NCBI GenBank assembly: GCA_035771165.1
Contig: JAWNZC010000322.1
Coordinates: 7,302,501 to 7,366,500, forward strand
Source: Paragorgia papillata
Lineage: Eukaryota; Cnidaria; Anthozoa; Scleralcyonacea; Coralliidae
Length of the DNA: 64,000 nt
Direction: 5' to 3'
Shown: positions 32,342 through 43,529 of the stretch, piece after piece
Layout: each line of letters starts with the position of its first letter
Position numbering within the stretch: the stretch's first letter is position 1
Translations under genes and position numbers: made by a program
Notes under the pieces: model-generated
Databases searched by the model: none
What the model was told of the DNA's origin: nothing
What the model saw: the letters and a program-made list of their open reading frames with translations, nothing else

Positions 32342-32462
32342 CTGCGAAGAAAAAATTATAATGATACTGAAAACTGATTAGAGAACTATAACAACTGGGA
32401 ACTGAGTGAAAACTTAGAACTAAAAAAGAACTGAAGAAGAAAAAGGAGAAGAAGCAGAAGGA

Positions 32463-32463
32463 G

Positions 32464-32497
<34 letters not shown>

Positions 32498-32523
32498 GCA
32501 ACAACAACAACAACAACAACAAC
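32463..32523. repeat. (AAC)n microsatellite
   Basis: About 20 AAC units with one GCA interruption. A poly-Leu reading on the minus strand just upstream of the Ig exon is an artefact of this repeat. Confidence 0.95.
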
Positions 32524-32639
32524 AAAAGTCGAAAATTTCGTTCCCTTTGGCGATATGGTTATGCTAATTATATAAATGAATATATATATATATAGATATA
32601 AATGAATATCTATATAGCTGTATCAATATCGAAACATAT

Positions 32640-33060
32640 CTACATCGGGGACGTTTGTGGGATGGAAAATTACGATTACAGTACCTGACCCCCATACAAT
32701 GGAACCATAATCACAAATCGGGGATGTTTGTGGTATGGATAATTACGATTACTTTACCGGGAAGTTTGTGGTATGGAAAATTATGATTACCTTACCCCCA
32801 TACAATAGAACTATAAGCCCTAACCCTAATCACAAACCCGTGCCATCAACGTCCCCGATTTGTGATAATGGTTTCTTTGTACGAGGGTCTGGTAACGTAA
32901 TTTTCCATACCACAAACGTCCCCGATTTGTAATTATGGTTCCATTGTATGGGGGTCAGGTAATCGTAATTTTCCATACCACAAACGTCCCCGATTTGTGA
33001 TTATGGTTCCATTGTATGTGGGGCAGGTTATCATAATCTTCCATACCACAAAACACCAGA
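32640..33060. repeat. Head-to-head minisatellite (CCCCGATTTGTGATTATGG family)
   Basis: A unit of about 85 bp contains CAAACGTCCCCGATTTGTGA, TTATGGTTCCATTGTATGGG and GTAATCGTAATTTTCC. About two units are inverted (32640-32830) and about two and a half are direct (32840-33060), so the whole block folds back on itself. At the turning point sits AAGCCCTAACCCTAATCAC, a short telomere-like stretch. More units lie at 33340-33475 and 46935-47062. Confidence 0.8.
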
Positions 33061-33144
33061 GATGTGATTCACAAATTTTAAAACGTTTTCACATTCGTAG
33101 TCAAAGTCTAAATTGATATATAGATAGTAATTAGTCCTATTTGC

Positions 33145-33780
33145 AATGAAGAAGGTAATATATTCTGACCCACTGGCTACCACTGATAGCCGGTCGGTAA
33201 CCGGTCGTTTCCATATGGTAGCCGGTCGGTAGCCGATCATTTTAACAAGGTTTTTAACTGGTAGCCGGTCGTATGAATAGTTAAATCTAATTTACATAAG
33301 TTTCTAATTACTATCCTGACCCACCGGCTACCATGCATCGCTCGGTTATGGTTCCATTGTTTGGGGGTCAGGTAATCGTAATTTTCCATACCAGAAACGT
33401 CCCCGCTTTGTGATTATGGTTCCAGTGTATGGGGTCAGGTAATCGTAATTTTCTATACCACAAATGTACACATCTTGTAATGAGTGGGCCTTACGATATA
33501 GCATTTAGTGCCTAACTTTTACTTCAGATTACTGAATCTGAACAAAGCGTTCCCACTGTCAAAATCGCTGTTTTTCTTTGAGAAGAGACGGTTATATTTA
33601 ACGCGAGAGAATATAAATGTAAATTAGAACTGTAACTTAATTGGTATTCATACGACCGGCTACCCGGCGCTACTAGTTAGAAACCTTGTTAAATTCACCG
33701 GCTAACGACCGGCTACCATATGGAAACGACCGGCTTCCGAGCTAAGGTAGCCGGTGGTTTGGAATATATTAACTTCTTTA
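33145..33780. repeat. Foldback element with GGTAGCCGGT repeats
   Basis: 33145-33280 and 33645-33780 are imperfect inverted copies. Both contain iterated (G)GTAGCCGGTCG/ACCGGCTACC, CCATATGG and AACAAGGTTT motifs. The middle holds one and a half units of the 85-bp minisatellite (33340-33475) and A+T-rich DNA. No coding sequence. Confidence 0.7.
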
Positions 33781-34245
33781 CTTGTTGCTTATGAGAAGAA
33801 ACAAACGGAACGAAATAGCCTTTAAAATAAGGAACAAATAGGTCCTATTTAAAGCGGTCTAGCTCATGCGGAACAATTTGTCTTTATTTAGGCCCGTGCT
33901 TCTTTTTGAATATCGGAACAAAACCTTCCCGAATTCAAACGAGAACGAAACCTTCCTTTTGAATATTTTCCTTTTCAAAAGGTACAAACGCAGCGAGTAC
34001 AGAAATCTAAGCGGTACAAAAAGTTCCTCTAGATGCCGTTCCTAAAACCAAAACAAAGTACTCCCAACCTTAAGCCGGAATTTAAATTTCGTTCTCATTT
34101 AGTCATAACCGCACCCAATATTCTGTTTAACCGATAATTATAACCCCACCTTTCCTATCGACGGTTTACCGTAAAAACAAAGCACTGGAGAACACTACAA
34201 CACAAAACAACACAACAAATAAGAACAAAGATAAGGAAATGAGGA
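33781..34245. other. No gene recognised
   Basis: Contains GGAACAAAT/ACCTTCC(C/T)-rich repeats suggestive of an old foldback. No open frame of interest. Confidence 0.4.
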
Positions 34246-34269
34246 CAACAACAATAACAACAACAATAA

Positions 34270-34475
34270 CAACGACGACGACGACGACGAAGACGAAGAC
34301 GAAGACGAAGACGAAGACGAAGAAGAAGAAGAAGAAGAAGAAGAAGAAGAAGAAGAAGAAGAAGAAGAAGAAGAAGAAGAAGAAGAAGAAGAAGAAGAAG
34401 AAGAAGAAGAAGAAGAAGAAGAAGAAGAAGAAGAAGAAGAAGAAGAAGAAGAAGAAGAAGAAGAAGAAGAAGAAA
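34270..34475. repeat. (GAA)n microsatellite
   Basis: GAC, then GAAGAC, then about 50 GAA units, flanked by ACAATA triplets and a GATGAT region. The overlapping poly-Lys and poly-Ser frames are not genes. Confidence 0.95.
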
Positions 34476-34689
34476 GAAAAACTGAAGGAAAAGAAAAAGG
34501 AAAAGAATGCCGATGATGATTATGATGATGATAATGATGATGATGTTGGTGGTGGTGGTGATGATGATGACAATGATGATAATGAGGAGGAGGACGCCGG
34601 TGGTGATAATTACTGCAAATTACCAAATAAAAATGTTCGATGTTCTTTGTGTTCTTTGAGAGTCGTGCATGTGTAGTTTATTGCGTCTG

Positions 34690-34785
34690 GAATAAATGGT
34701 ACCGGAATAAATGGCACCGGAATAAATGGCACCGGGAGAAATGGCAACGCCAATTTGACAAATGCGGAAAAAATGGCACCTCTGC
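34690..34785. repeat. Minisatellite of 15-bp units
   Basis: GGAATAAATGG(T/C)ACC is repeated about three times, then decays to GGAGAAATGGCAACG and AAAAAATGGCACC. Confidence 0.75.
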
Positions 34786-35090
34786 TTATTCATTACTGTT
34801 ATTTAAAAAAAAAAATTTTGTCTGGGTTTTTTTAAAATAAAGACAAAATCCATGATCTGAAAGTGTTACTAAAATCGTGTTGAGAAATAAGAAGAAGAAA
34901 CAATTCGAGTTGATCACTCAATTTTAGTTATTGCACCAACACCGCGCTTTGTTGTTGCCGTTAACCCCTTGGAAGTGGAATTTAATATATGCTTCATGAA
35001 ATAGACCCTAAAAGGTTTGTTCCACAGTTGAAACGAAGTTTTGCACCTGGCTATATGGTCCCCTTATCACCATGAATATGCGTAAGGCGT

Positions 35091-35509
35091 TGTCGTAGAA
35101 ACCCTGCGTTTGGTCTTCTACTCGTTGCTGGTTCAATAATCAACACTCTGGGGACTGTATTTTCTATACTTTATTTCATCTTCAAAAATCGTCAACACTC
35201 TATATTAATCACTCTATTCCAAACTATACTCAATCTATATTCAATCTGCACTCTGCACTCTCCGTTAAACACTTATCATGCACTTCTATTTATACCTATA
35301 ACCAATGGGAAGTTATTTGGCTAAACGTCATTCTAAACTACATCTTAATAACAACTATTATGGAATTTCTTCCCCTATAAATTCTTCCCATCGGATTTCT
35401 TCCCCTCTACATTTCTTCCCTTACAATTTCTTGCGATCTATATTTTTACATGATATGATTCTTTTTGGCATGCTTTTTTGCTATTTACATAAACATACTT
35501 TATCCGACA
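35091..35509 (-). repeat. BEL/Pao LTR (3' LTR in element orientation)
   Basis: 419 bp. Compared with the other LTR it lacks about 140 bp between TCTATAT and TTTTTACATG (present in the partner at about 39800-39940). It is otherwise nearly identical, with a few substitutions. The deletion has TATAT-type microhomology at its ends. Confidence 0.92.
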
Positions 35510-35547
35510 CTCCCCCCCCCCCCCCCCCCCCCCCCCCCTTGACTCGC

Positions 35548-36614
35548 CTACGAGTCAAGCATGGAATTTGTTTTCCACCTAGAATCTAAGGCTGCACTCC
35601 TCTTTGGAGTATTTCTTACTACAGGTGTGTCTACCTTATTCATGCGTGCTACTTTTATCTTGATCTCCTTTTCCCCCTCACTTTTTATTTCTATTGGGTA
35701 TAACCTTTGAATGGGCCTAGACAAATGCATGGGTTTTCCCTTGGTAATCATCCTAACCCTTGCCCCTCGTATTACCTTATCCTTTCCTCTTATCAAACCT
35801 TCCACAACACCCATTTTCCAGTTACTTCTTTTTTTATTACCATCAAATACCTTAACAACATCTCCCACCTGTACCTCTGCGGCTCTGCCATACCCTTATC
35901 GCCTGCCCTTGAGCGATGAAACTCTCTCAGGTTCACCAAATATTCCTTTCTCCACCTACTCCAAAAGTGCCTCAACCTCGTTCCTAGATACCTAAACCTT
36001 TCATTGCATTTCTTCCCACTAACAACATCGTCTGGCTTTTCTATCTGGTACACCAAATATACCACCGCACAGTAAGCTGCCTTGCTTGCATCTCCGAACC
36101 CGTGTAGAAAGCACGCTTTCACGCGCCCTCCCGGGTCTTCGTAAATACATCGAGTTATCCTCAACTCTTTGGCCCTTCTCAAATCTCTGACCCACTCTTC
36201 CCATCTAGTCTTCGCTTCTCCGCTAAGCTCTTCATCCCAATCTACCTTAGCACTACACAACTGCTGGAAAAGTATTTTCATACATACTGTGACTGGGCTA
36301 AAAATCCCCAAGGGATCAAATAAGCAAGCTAACAAACTCAACATAGAGCGTTTTGTCGGCTTCGCACCCTTAGCCTTTTCACCCACGACTGTAAGGTCAA
36401 AACTCAGTGTGTCTGTCTCACAATCCCAAGCTAAACCTAATACTTTCTGACCCTTTGGAGTTCCATGCACTGCTAACGAAGCTTTGGCATACGTCTCTTC
36501 CTCAAGTACTTTCTTTCTTTCTCCATCACTTCCTTTCTCATGTTTCATGATCTTATCTCTCAACTCCTTATCATTCGTTAGCCACTTACGTAATTTAAAA
36601 CCACCACTCGCCAT
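35548..36614 (-). pseudogene. BEL/Pao Pol C-terminal remnants: RT thumb, RNase H start, DUF5641
   Basis: The frame 36614-35793 begins in the RT connection (FKLRKWLTND) and continues through SLLACLFDPLGIFSPVTV. It reaches the RNase H opening (HGFGDASKAAYCAVVYLVY) and then jumps directly to RFRYLGTRLRHFWSRWRKEY, the start of the DUF5641 region that normally follows the integrase. The rest of DUF5641 (GDVVKVFDGNKKRSNWKMGV) is in a shifted frame at 35868-35548. An internal deletion of RNase H and the whole integrase core explains the joint. Confidence 0.8.
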
Positions 36615-37433
36615 TTTCTCTTTCGCTTTCTTAAAGAGCTGATATGCCTCGTCAGTGTATTCTCTCCTGTAACTAAGTCATCTACATAAAATCCATCTAT
36701 CATCTTTCTAACAAACCGTGGATCTTCCTGCACATACTTGTCTAAGTGATGTCGGATTGTCCCGTTTAACAAAAAGGGAGACGCGTTCAAACCGAACACG
36801 ACGCGGCAAAACCGATAAACACTAACTTCAGATATGTTCTCGCTGGGATTGTCTACCCACAAGAACCTTAAATAATCACGATCTCCTACATCAACACCAA
36901 CGTTTAAGAAAGCTTTTTCAATATCACCTACCAACGCAACTCTATTCTCGCGAAATCTTAACAATATATCCATCAACAGCGGATTAAGGGATGGGCCCAC
37001 ATGCAGACAATCATTCAAAGACGTTCCATTCTTACTCTCCTTTAATTGCTGATGCGTCATAAACTATTCTAAGTTTAGTTGTTTGAGCTTCCTTTCTAAT
37101 AACTGCCTGATGTGGCAAATAGTGCATGTTCACCGCTGTGTCTAACTCTGGAACTCGTTCTATCACTCTCTGGTCTAACTGCTCTCTAATTACTGCGTCA
37201 TATTCCTTCAATATTTCCGGTTCCTTCCTTAATCTCCTTATCTGACCCTTCATCCGTGACAAACTATGCTCGTAATTAGCTGGCAGTGTCGAATGACCAA
37301 CCTTCCATGGCAACTTCACCGAATACCTCTGACCGTCAAAAGTAATATTATCCGTGAACGCTTCGTGAACTTCATCGCTCTCCTTGATACCCAAACCATC
37401 CAAACTCCACAATCTGTCGACAACATCTTCCAA
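36578..37433 (-). pseudogene. BEL/Pao reverse transcriptase, frameshifted
   Basis: The first part (37433-37032) shows VHEAFTDNITFDGQRYSVKL, LPHQAVIRKEAQTTKLRIVY and the DASA motif. A one-base-type shift moves the reading to 37060-36578, with SLNDCLHVGPSLNPLLMDIL, VGDIEKAFLNVGV and the catalytic YVDDLVTG box. A further shift follows at about 36610. The RT core is complete in sequence but split over three frames. Its job in the element was copying RNA to DNA. Confidence 0.85.
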
Positions 37434-37454
37434 CCTTCCTTTCTCAAATTCTCC

Positions 37455-39376
37455 TTACCTCACACCGCCCTGCGTCTCGTACGTAACCAAATTTGCCACC
37501 GTATCATCATCACAACTCGAACTCTTACCCTTCAAGGGACCGGACAAGACCCATCCTATCTCAGTTTCTATGGCTACGGGCTCGTCTACCTCCCCCCGTA
37601 TTACGCAACCCCTCTGGAAATTCCACAAACTATCTGCCCCTATCAATAGATCTATGTCTAATTCTTCTTTAGTTGTATTCACGTCAGAAAACCAAAGGTC
37701 TTTCAGGTGAGGAAAGTCATGCTTGACTACCTCTACGTGCTCATTCCTTATGCGTGAGATTTCCGGCACAACATAAGCTTCGAGCGAGAGCACCTTCCCG
37801 TTTTGTAGTGGAATTACGTCAACGCGAACGACATCCCTCAACCCACACTTTTTGGCTTTCTGGCCAAATGTAGCTAATCCAACCCATTCTTTCCTAACTA
37901 CCTTTAATCCAGCAGATTTAGCTGCTTCAGACGTTATAAAAGACCTATGACTCCCTGAGTCAAAAACTACCCTAACTCGTCTTTGCTTTTCACCCCGCAC
38001 TATGGCCTGTGCCGTTTGTAGGGCGACTTTACACTCAGTACTGATAAACAAACTACTTGGATTATCATCAGAGCTCTCTGATTGCGTTTGCTCCGACTTA
38101 CTTCCCCCTACTACGGGTATAGGTTTACCTTCGCACATAGCAGTGTGGTGCTCACCCTTACATTTACTGCACATTACTTTACGCCTACAATCACGTGCAA
38201 TGTGTCCCTTATTTAAACAGTTAAAACATCTGGCATACCTACGTACTATTGTCTTACGTTCTTCTAAGGTCTTCACGGTCTTGCAAGCTTCGTGGCGATG
38301 GTTTCCTCTACAGAAGGCGCAGTTGTCTTTTCCCGGTAGGTCTCGTTCTCTCCGGTTTCCATAACGACTCTGGCGGGATTCGGCTGTCGGTTTCAAGCTG
38401 AGGTTGTGTTCCTCTCTGAGTTCGACTTCTTTCAGAAGAGTTTCCAACAACTCCTTCAGGGACCAATCGATAAAGTTCACTCCCCTCGCCATAGTCAACC
38501 TCAAGGTTTCGGTCAATTTCTCGAGAAGTGCCGGTACCACGATACTTGAATATGTAGCTTCATCGACCCCGAGGGCCACTAAACCACGGTAATGGCACTC
38601 CACGCTATCGTAGAGTTCACGTAACTTGACAGTGTCTCGCTCTTTGAACACTGCTTGAGTATTTAACAACTCGCTGATGTGCGCTCTCTGAATTGTCGTT
38701 GGTCGGCCATACCATACCGCCTCTTCAACAGTTCGACTGCTGATCCATAATTTGCCGCTGTCAAGGCAAATCCACCAATGGCCGATTTGGCTGGCTCCTC
38801 GATGAGCCCCTTCAGATACGTGAATTTGTCGACGTCCAACAACGCGCTGTTTGAGTGTATAGAACTCTCGAATGAATCCCAAAATTCTTGCCATTCGAAC
38901 ACGCTACCTTTGAATTTCTTGACTTCTAGTTTGGGAAGTCTGGCCCGTACTGGCATGCTCGTCGCTTGTGGTATGGTCAGTGTTTGTGACGTGGACTGAA
39001 GTATCTCTTGTTCGCCGTTACTCTGGCTCTCGATAGTTGGGTTCTCCGCGACTTCTACCACAATGTCAGTTCTCTTTAAAACTTCCTCGACTCGATGTAT
39101 GACTTTCTGGATCAACATGCGGTAGTCGCTTGCGTCGTCTATCTCTTTCCCGAAGTCGTCTTCTTCAACACCCTCCGCGTCGCCCATCAGTTCTAGGATG
39201 GCGTCGTCGAGATTCTTTAGTACGACTAACTTCTCCGTCAGGGATATCTTCACCTGTTCCAATTCAAAAAGTGGCCGACTACTGTCATCCATTTTTTCTT
39301 CAGCTTGGCCCATCAATTTTTTTGCGTTCATTCGATGACCACCTCGAATTTTCCGTTTCTTCGTCAATTCTGCCAT
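37455..39376 (-). pseudogene. BEL/Pao Gag-protease region (DUF1759, CCHC, DUF1758), frameshifted
   Basis: ATG 39376 begins a basic, then coiled-coil Gag part that continues to LPKLEVKKFKGSVFEWQEFW (DUF1759). A 5-bp duplication (TATGG) at about 38710 shifts the frame. The other frame resumes with PTTIQRAHISELLNTQAVF. Three zinc knuckles follow (CAFCRGNHRHEAC, CFNCLNKGHIARDC, CSKCKGEHHTAMC), then a retropepsin-like protease with DSGSHRSFI and LLIGADSLW. The frame hits an in-frame TAA at 37455 before the RT. Confidence 0.87.
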
Positions 39377-39444
39377 TCTCAGTCTTTACCTTTCAACGAT
39401 TCTTAAATGTCTATTTTTCTTCTATCCGGCTCGAGGGACAACTG

Positions 39445-40009
39445 TGTCGTAGAAACCCTGCGTTTGGTCTTCTACTCGTTGCTGGTTCAATAATCAACAC
39501 TCTGGGGACTGTATTTTCTATACTTTATTTCATCTGCAAAAATCGTCAACACTCTATATTAATCACTCTATTCCAAACTGTACTCAATCTATATTCAATC
39601 TGCACTCTGCACTCTGCACTCTCCGTTAAACACTTATCATGCACTTCTATTTATACCTATAACCAATGGGAAGTTATTTGGCTAAATGTCATTCTAAACT
39701 ACATCTTAATAACAACTATTATGGAATTTCTTCCCCTATAAATTCTTCCCATCGGATTTCTTCCCCTCTTCATTTCTTCCCTTACAATTTCTTCCGATCT
39801 ATATGTATACATACATGCATGGCTTATCTTAACTAAATACAAGTTTTACCTTGACCTATAACTAATTTACTAATACAATTACAATTATCTACGTAAAACG
39901 AACTACACATTAAAGTCTCTACGTGTTAAATCAGTTCTTATATTTTTACATGATATGATTCTTTTTGGCATGCTTTTTTGCTATTTACATAAACATACTT
40001 TATCCGACA
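39445..40009 (-). repeat. BEL/Pao LTR (5' LTR in element orientation)
   Basis: 565 bp, the complete form. On the minus strand it would carry the promoter. The element's Gag start lies about 70 bp downstream. No confident primer-binding site was recognised. Confidence 0.92.
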
Positions 40010-40339
40010 GGCGTTGATGACGCTAGAGGTGTCCAAACACTGATTAGCTCGATGTGGACTGCTCCGATAGTCAAACAATTGAAAATTACTGCCCATGCAG
40101 CGTTTATTGCAAGCGGCTCCTCCTCTTGTGCGTCGAGTCATTACGTGCCACGGTCCAAAGACGTCGACGCTAACAGAGGTGAAGAGTAAGACCTTGAACT
40201 GGAAGTTCAGCCATCTTTTGGTGTAACTGCTTTCCTCTCCGCTTTCTGCATTTGAATTTCCACTGGTGGAATTGGATGACTTTATTTACGAGTCGTTTAC
40301 CTCCAATTATCCAGTAGCCCGCTCTTACCATAATGTGCG

Positions 40340-40614
40340 TAAAATATGGCGCGCCGTTTCGGCCAAAAATGGTCGAGAAAAAAAAACGCGTCGAGAATCG
40401 GCCAAAAATGGTTGAGAAATAAAAACGTGTCGAGATTTCCGCAAAAACTAGTCGAGAAATAAAAACGTGTTGAGATTTCGGCAAAAATAAGTCGAGAATA
40501 TAAAACGTGTTGAGATTTTCATTTTTTAATCATATTTTTTGAGCTGGTCGAGAATTTATTTCTGACTCGCTGTCAGCATGGGGTAAGGTAAGTGATACGG
40601 GGAGGGCACTGATC
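40340..40614. repeat. 39-bp minisatellite within foldback arm, left copy
   Basis: ATGGCGCGCCGTTTCGGCC, then about four units of AAAACGTGTCGAGATTTC(C/G)GC followed by TAGTCGAGAAAT, then TTTTTTGAGCTGGTCGAGAA and CGCTGTCAGCATGGGGTAAG, ending GTGATACGGGGAGGG. A clear inverted counterpart lies at 47490-47690, and the last 15 bp also match, inverted, at 46155-46171. Confidence 0.8.
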
Positions 40615-40685
40615 TCTATAAAAGGACTGGATAGAGCATCTATTGTTCAGGAATTGGTGCCGGAAGTGAGCGTGGCGGCCACTTT

Positions 40686-41786
40686 AGGACCCACTTGGGT
40701 CCTAAACAATATGGCGTACATAGGAGTGGAAAGCAGTTTAACGACGTTTTTCGCCAAATTCGGGAAGTTTGCGAAGATTTACCACCGAATTAAGGTTCGT
40801 TGGGTTGGGACCGATATTCGAGAAGTATTGGTTAAAAGCTTCAGCAATATTTTTATCGCCGGTTATATTGCTTCCATCTACTTGAAGATTATTAATCTTA
40901 GTGGTTTTAGATTGTCTATTTGATAATTCATTAATGGTTTTCCAGCTTTCCTTACTGTTTTTCGCATTTAGAAGTTTTGTATTGTAATAATTAGACTTGG
41001 TTGTTTTTATCAAATGATTTACGTTGTTTCTGCATTTTTTATAAGCTTCAGTGTAGGCAGGAGATCCTAATTTTACTGCTTTCCGTTTTAAGTAATCTCT
41101 ATGATAGCTTAATTTCTTGATATCTTGTGTGAGCCAGGGCTTGTATTCGCTTTTAAATTTGCGATGCCTAATTGGAGCATGTTTATTAGCAATTTCCAAA
41201 AATTCGCTTTTCCAAATTTCCCAAGCTAGGTTAGCGTCAGAGGTTGTGTTGATTGAAATAAAGGCTTGCCTTAGATCTTCTTGAAACCTTGTCTTATTAA
41301 AGTGTTTAAATTGTCTAGACTCAACAAATTTAGGTTTTTCTTTAGGAATGGTTACTTTCCTACATACGTAAACCAAGCTGTGATCGCTGATCCCAAGGTC
41401 AATAACCCCAGCATCTATAATTTTATTGTCGTTTATTTGTGTGAAGATCACATCTATTAGGGTTGCAGTAGTTAAAGTTACCCTGGTAGGGCTTTTTATA
41501 TGTTGTTGGAGCTGGTAAATATCCATGAGATCTTGAATTTTATTTAGTAGTAGGTTATTTTCTGAATGTAAGAAATTGCAATTCAGGTCTCCAGTTAGAA
41601 TGAGCTCTTTACTTTCATTGTCGGCTAGCTGTAAAAATGATTCGAAATCGTCAAATAGTTCCATTTGGGTATTCGGAGGACGTCTACGTTGAGCGAAGAG
41701 CAGAGCTATGTCGGGTTAATGATTATGTAGCCTGCGTGCAGTCCCAGTATATGTACGCCATATTGTTTAGGACCCAAGTGGGTCCT
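40686..41786. repeat. Perfect 37-bp inverted repeats around a LINE fragment
   Basis: 40686-40722 and 41750-41786 are perfect inverted copies (AGGACCCACTTGGGTCCTAA... outward ends). The first 18 bp are themselves nearly palindromic. The LINE endonuclease fragment fills almost all of the space between. Confidence 0.8.
40738..41664 (-). pseudogene. LINE endonuclease fragment (CR1/L2-like)
   Basis: A 308-residue open frame covers the C-terminal half of an APE-type endonuclease. LILTGDLNCNFL holds the catalytic Asp/Asn, VTLTTATLIDVIFTQ and GISDHSLVYV hold the SDH catalytic motif. The linker toward RT follows, to AEAFNQYFSNIG. The frame then leaves LINE sequence (RKLPEFGEKRR). The endonuclease N-terminus and all RT are missing. 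Motif style resembles the LINE at 9262-10647, so both may be one family. An uninterrupted frame suggests youth. Confidence 0.85.
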
Positions 41787-41834
41787 CAACTCAATGCCTC
41801 AACCTCGTCCCCAGGGCCATTTGTGGGGGCTGGC

Positions 41835-43488
41835 CCTGCCTCCTCCACAGGCCCTATTGCATCATGGACAGGTCACACACGCCGAATTTAGGGCCTGCAA
41901 GATCCTGTAAAAAATTTGGCAAAACTTGGCACGGAATAAATTTGCATAATTAACTACAATTGTTAATAGCCATGGCTATATCCGAAGATTTTGAAGGCCA
42001 TTGAAGACGTATGACATACGAATCCTAGCTTTAAAATGAAGGAATTGTTGAAGAAAGCAATTACGGTTGAACTTTGTCAACTTTCGGCCGGAATAATCAA
42101 CGAGAATGCACTTTAGTCTACCCAGAGACTCTTTGGTTTATACTTTTTCGGTTTCCACAACAACTGAAACTTGAATTACGCTACACTATATATAGCCTAC
42201 AATTTAACAAAATTAAATCTCATTAACTCTTGGTCAGTTGACAGTCTTCGATAGCTAAATAAACCAAAAAACAATACGAAAAACCTCTTACTTTCCTGAC
42301 TATCGAATTTGCTTTTGTTCGGCAGATATTTTCCCCTTCAATTCCTTTTTGTCGCTAAAAATATTATTGGCAGAAGGTTGGTAATTCTAAAACATATTGG
42401 TTTCTTCATTGTCATGATCTGTAAGAAAGTTTAGACCGAATTTCCTGGTGGGTCACAGTGTTAAAAGAACTTGGACGTACGTTTGTCGAACAGCGGCCGG
42501 AAAAACTTTGCCTACTCTCTCAAACCTATCGCCTCTAGGGCCTAGTCTCGCTGTGCATAATGGGATCAGTCACCATTTTGTTTACAGGATCTGGCAGGCC
42601 CTCTCAACAGTGTGACCTGTCCATGATGCAATAGGGCCTGTGGAGGAGGCAGGGGCTGCGGCTGGACCTGCCTCCTCCACAGGCCCTATTGCATCATGGA
42701 CAGGTCACACACGCCGAATTTAGGGCCTGCAAGATCCTGTAAAAAATTTGGCAAAACTTGGCACGGAATAAATTTGCATAATTAACTACCATTGTTAATA
42801 GCCGGATGGCTATATCCGAAGATTTTGAAAGCCATTGAAGACTTATGACATACGAATCCTAGCTTTAAAATGCAGGAATTGTTGAAGAAAGCAATTACGG
42901 TTGAACTTTGTCAACTTTCGGCCGGAATAATCAACGAAAATACACTTTAGTCTACCCTGAGACTCTTCGGTTTATACTTTTTCGGTTTCCACAATACCAC
43001 AACAACTGAAACTTGAATTACGCTACACTATAGCCTACAATTTAACAAAATTAAATCTCCTTAACTCTTGGTCAGTTGACAGTCTTCGATAGCTAAATAA
43101 ACCAAAAAACAATACGAAAAACCTGTTACTTTCCTGACCGTCGAATTTGCTTTTGTTCGGCAGATATTTTCCCCTTCAATTCCTTTTTGTCGCTAAAAAT
43201 ATTATTGGCAGAAGGTCGGTAATTCTAAAACATATTGGTTTCTTCATTGTCATGATCTGTAAGAAAGTTTAGACCGAATTTCCTGGTGGGTCACAGTGTT
43301 TAAAGAACTTGGACGTACGTTTGTCGAACAGCGGCCGGAAACTTGCAGGCCCTCTCAAAACTATCGCCTCTAGGGCCTAGTCTCGCTTTGCAAAATGGGA
43401 TCAGTCACCATTTTGTTTACAGGATCTGGCAGGCCCTCTCAACAGCGTGACCTGTCCATGATGCAATAGTGCCTGTGGAGGAGGCAGG
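41835..43488. mobile_element. Two tandem copies of an 820-bp MITE-like element
   Basis: 41835-42653 and 42667-43488 (period 832) are about 95 per cent identical. Each starts CCTGCCTCCTCCACAGGCCC followed by TATTGCATCATGGACAGGTC and ends with the inverse. Interiors contain CTTTCGGCCGGAATAATCAA and GCTTTTGTTCGGCAGATATT but no transposase. A further inverted pair just outside (CCAGGGCCATTTGT near 41810, ACAAATGGCCCTGG near 43513) encloses both copies. The dead-end tandem arrangement could come from unequal exchange or replication slippage. Confidence 0.8.
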
Positions 43489-43529
43489 GGCTGGCCAAGA
43501 TGGCGGCCAAGAACAAATGGCCCTGGCAC

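Larger units (their letters stand above)
35086..40014 (-). mobile_element. BEL/Pao LTR retrotransposon, internally deleted
   Basis: Direct LTRs at 35091-35509 and 39445-40009 start TGTCGTAGAAACCC and end TTATCCGACA. The element is flanked by a perfect 5-bp duplication GGCGT (35086-35090, 40010-40014). Coding is on the minus strand: Gag-like DUF1759 region, CCHC knuckles, DSG aspartic protease, reverse transcriptase and a DUF5641 end. RNase H (mostly) and the integrase core are missing, and frameshifts and an in-frame stop are present, so it is dead. A poly-G tract (poly-C on the plus strand, 35512-35538) stands where the polypurine tract should be. Confidence 0.92.

Noticed and set aside
32818..32836. 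Interstitial telomere
   Set aside because: Only about two CCCTAA units inside a minisatellite turning point; too short to be more than coincidence or a minor relic.
34195..34676. Poly-Lys and poly-Ser open frames
   Set aside because: Produced by the GAA repeat; no flanking domain or splice structure.
39425..39445. tRNA primer-binding site of the BEL/Pao element
   Set aside because: The sequence next to the LTR did not begin with the expected TGG and could not be matched to a tRNA end with confidence.
39130..39741. 203-codon plus-strand frame
   Set aside because: It is antisense to the BEL/Pao Gag gene and crosses into the LTR; a shadow of the real gene.
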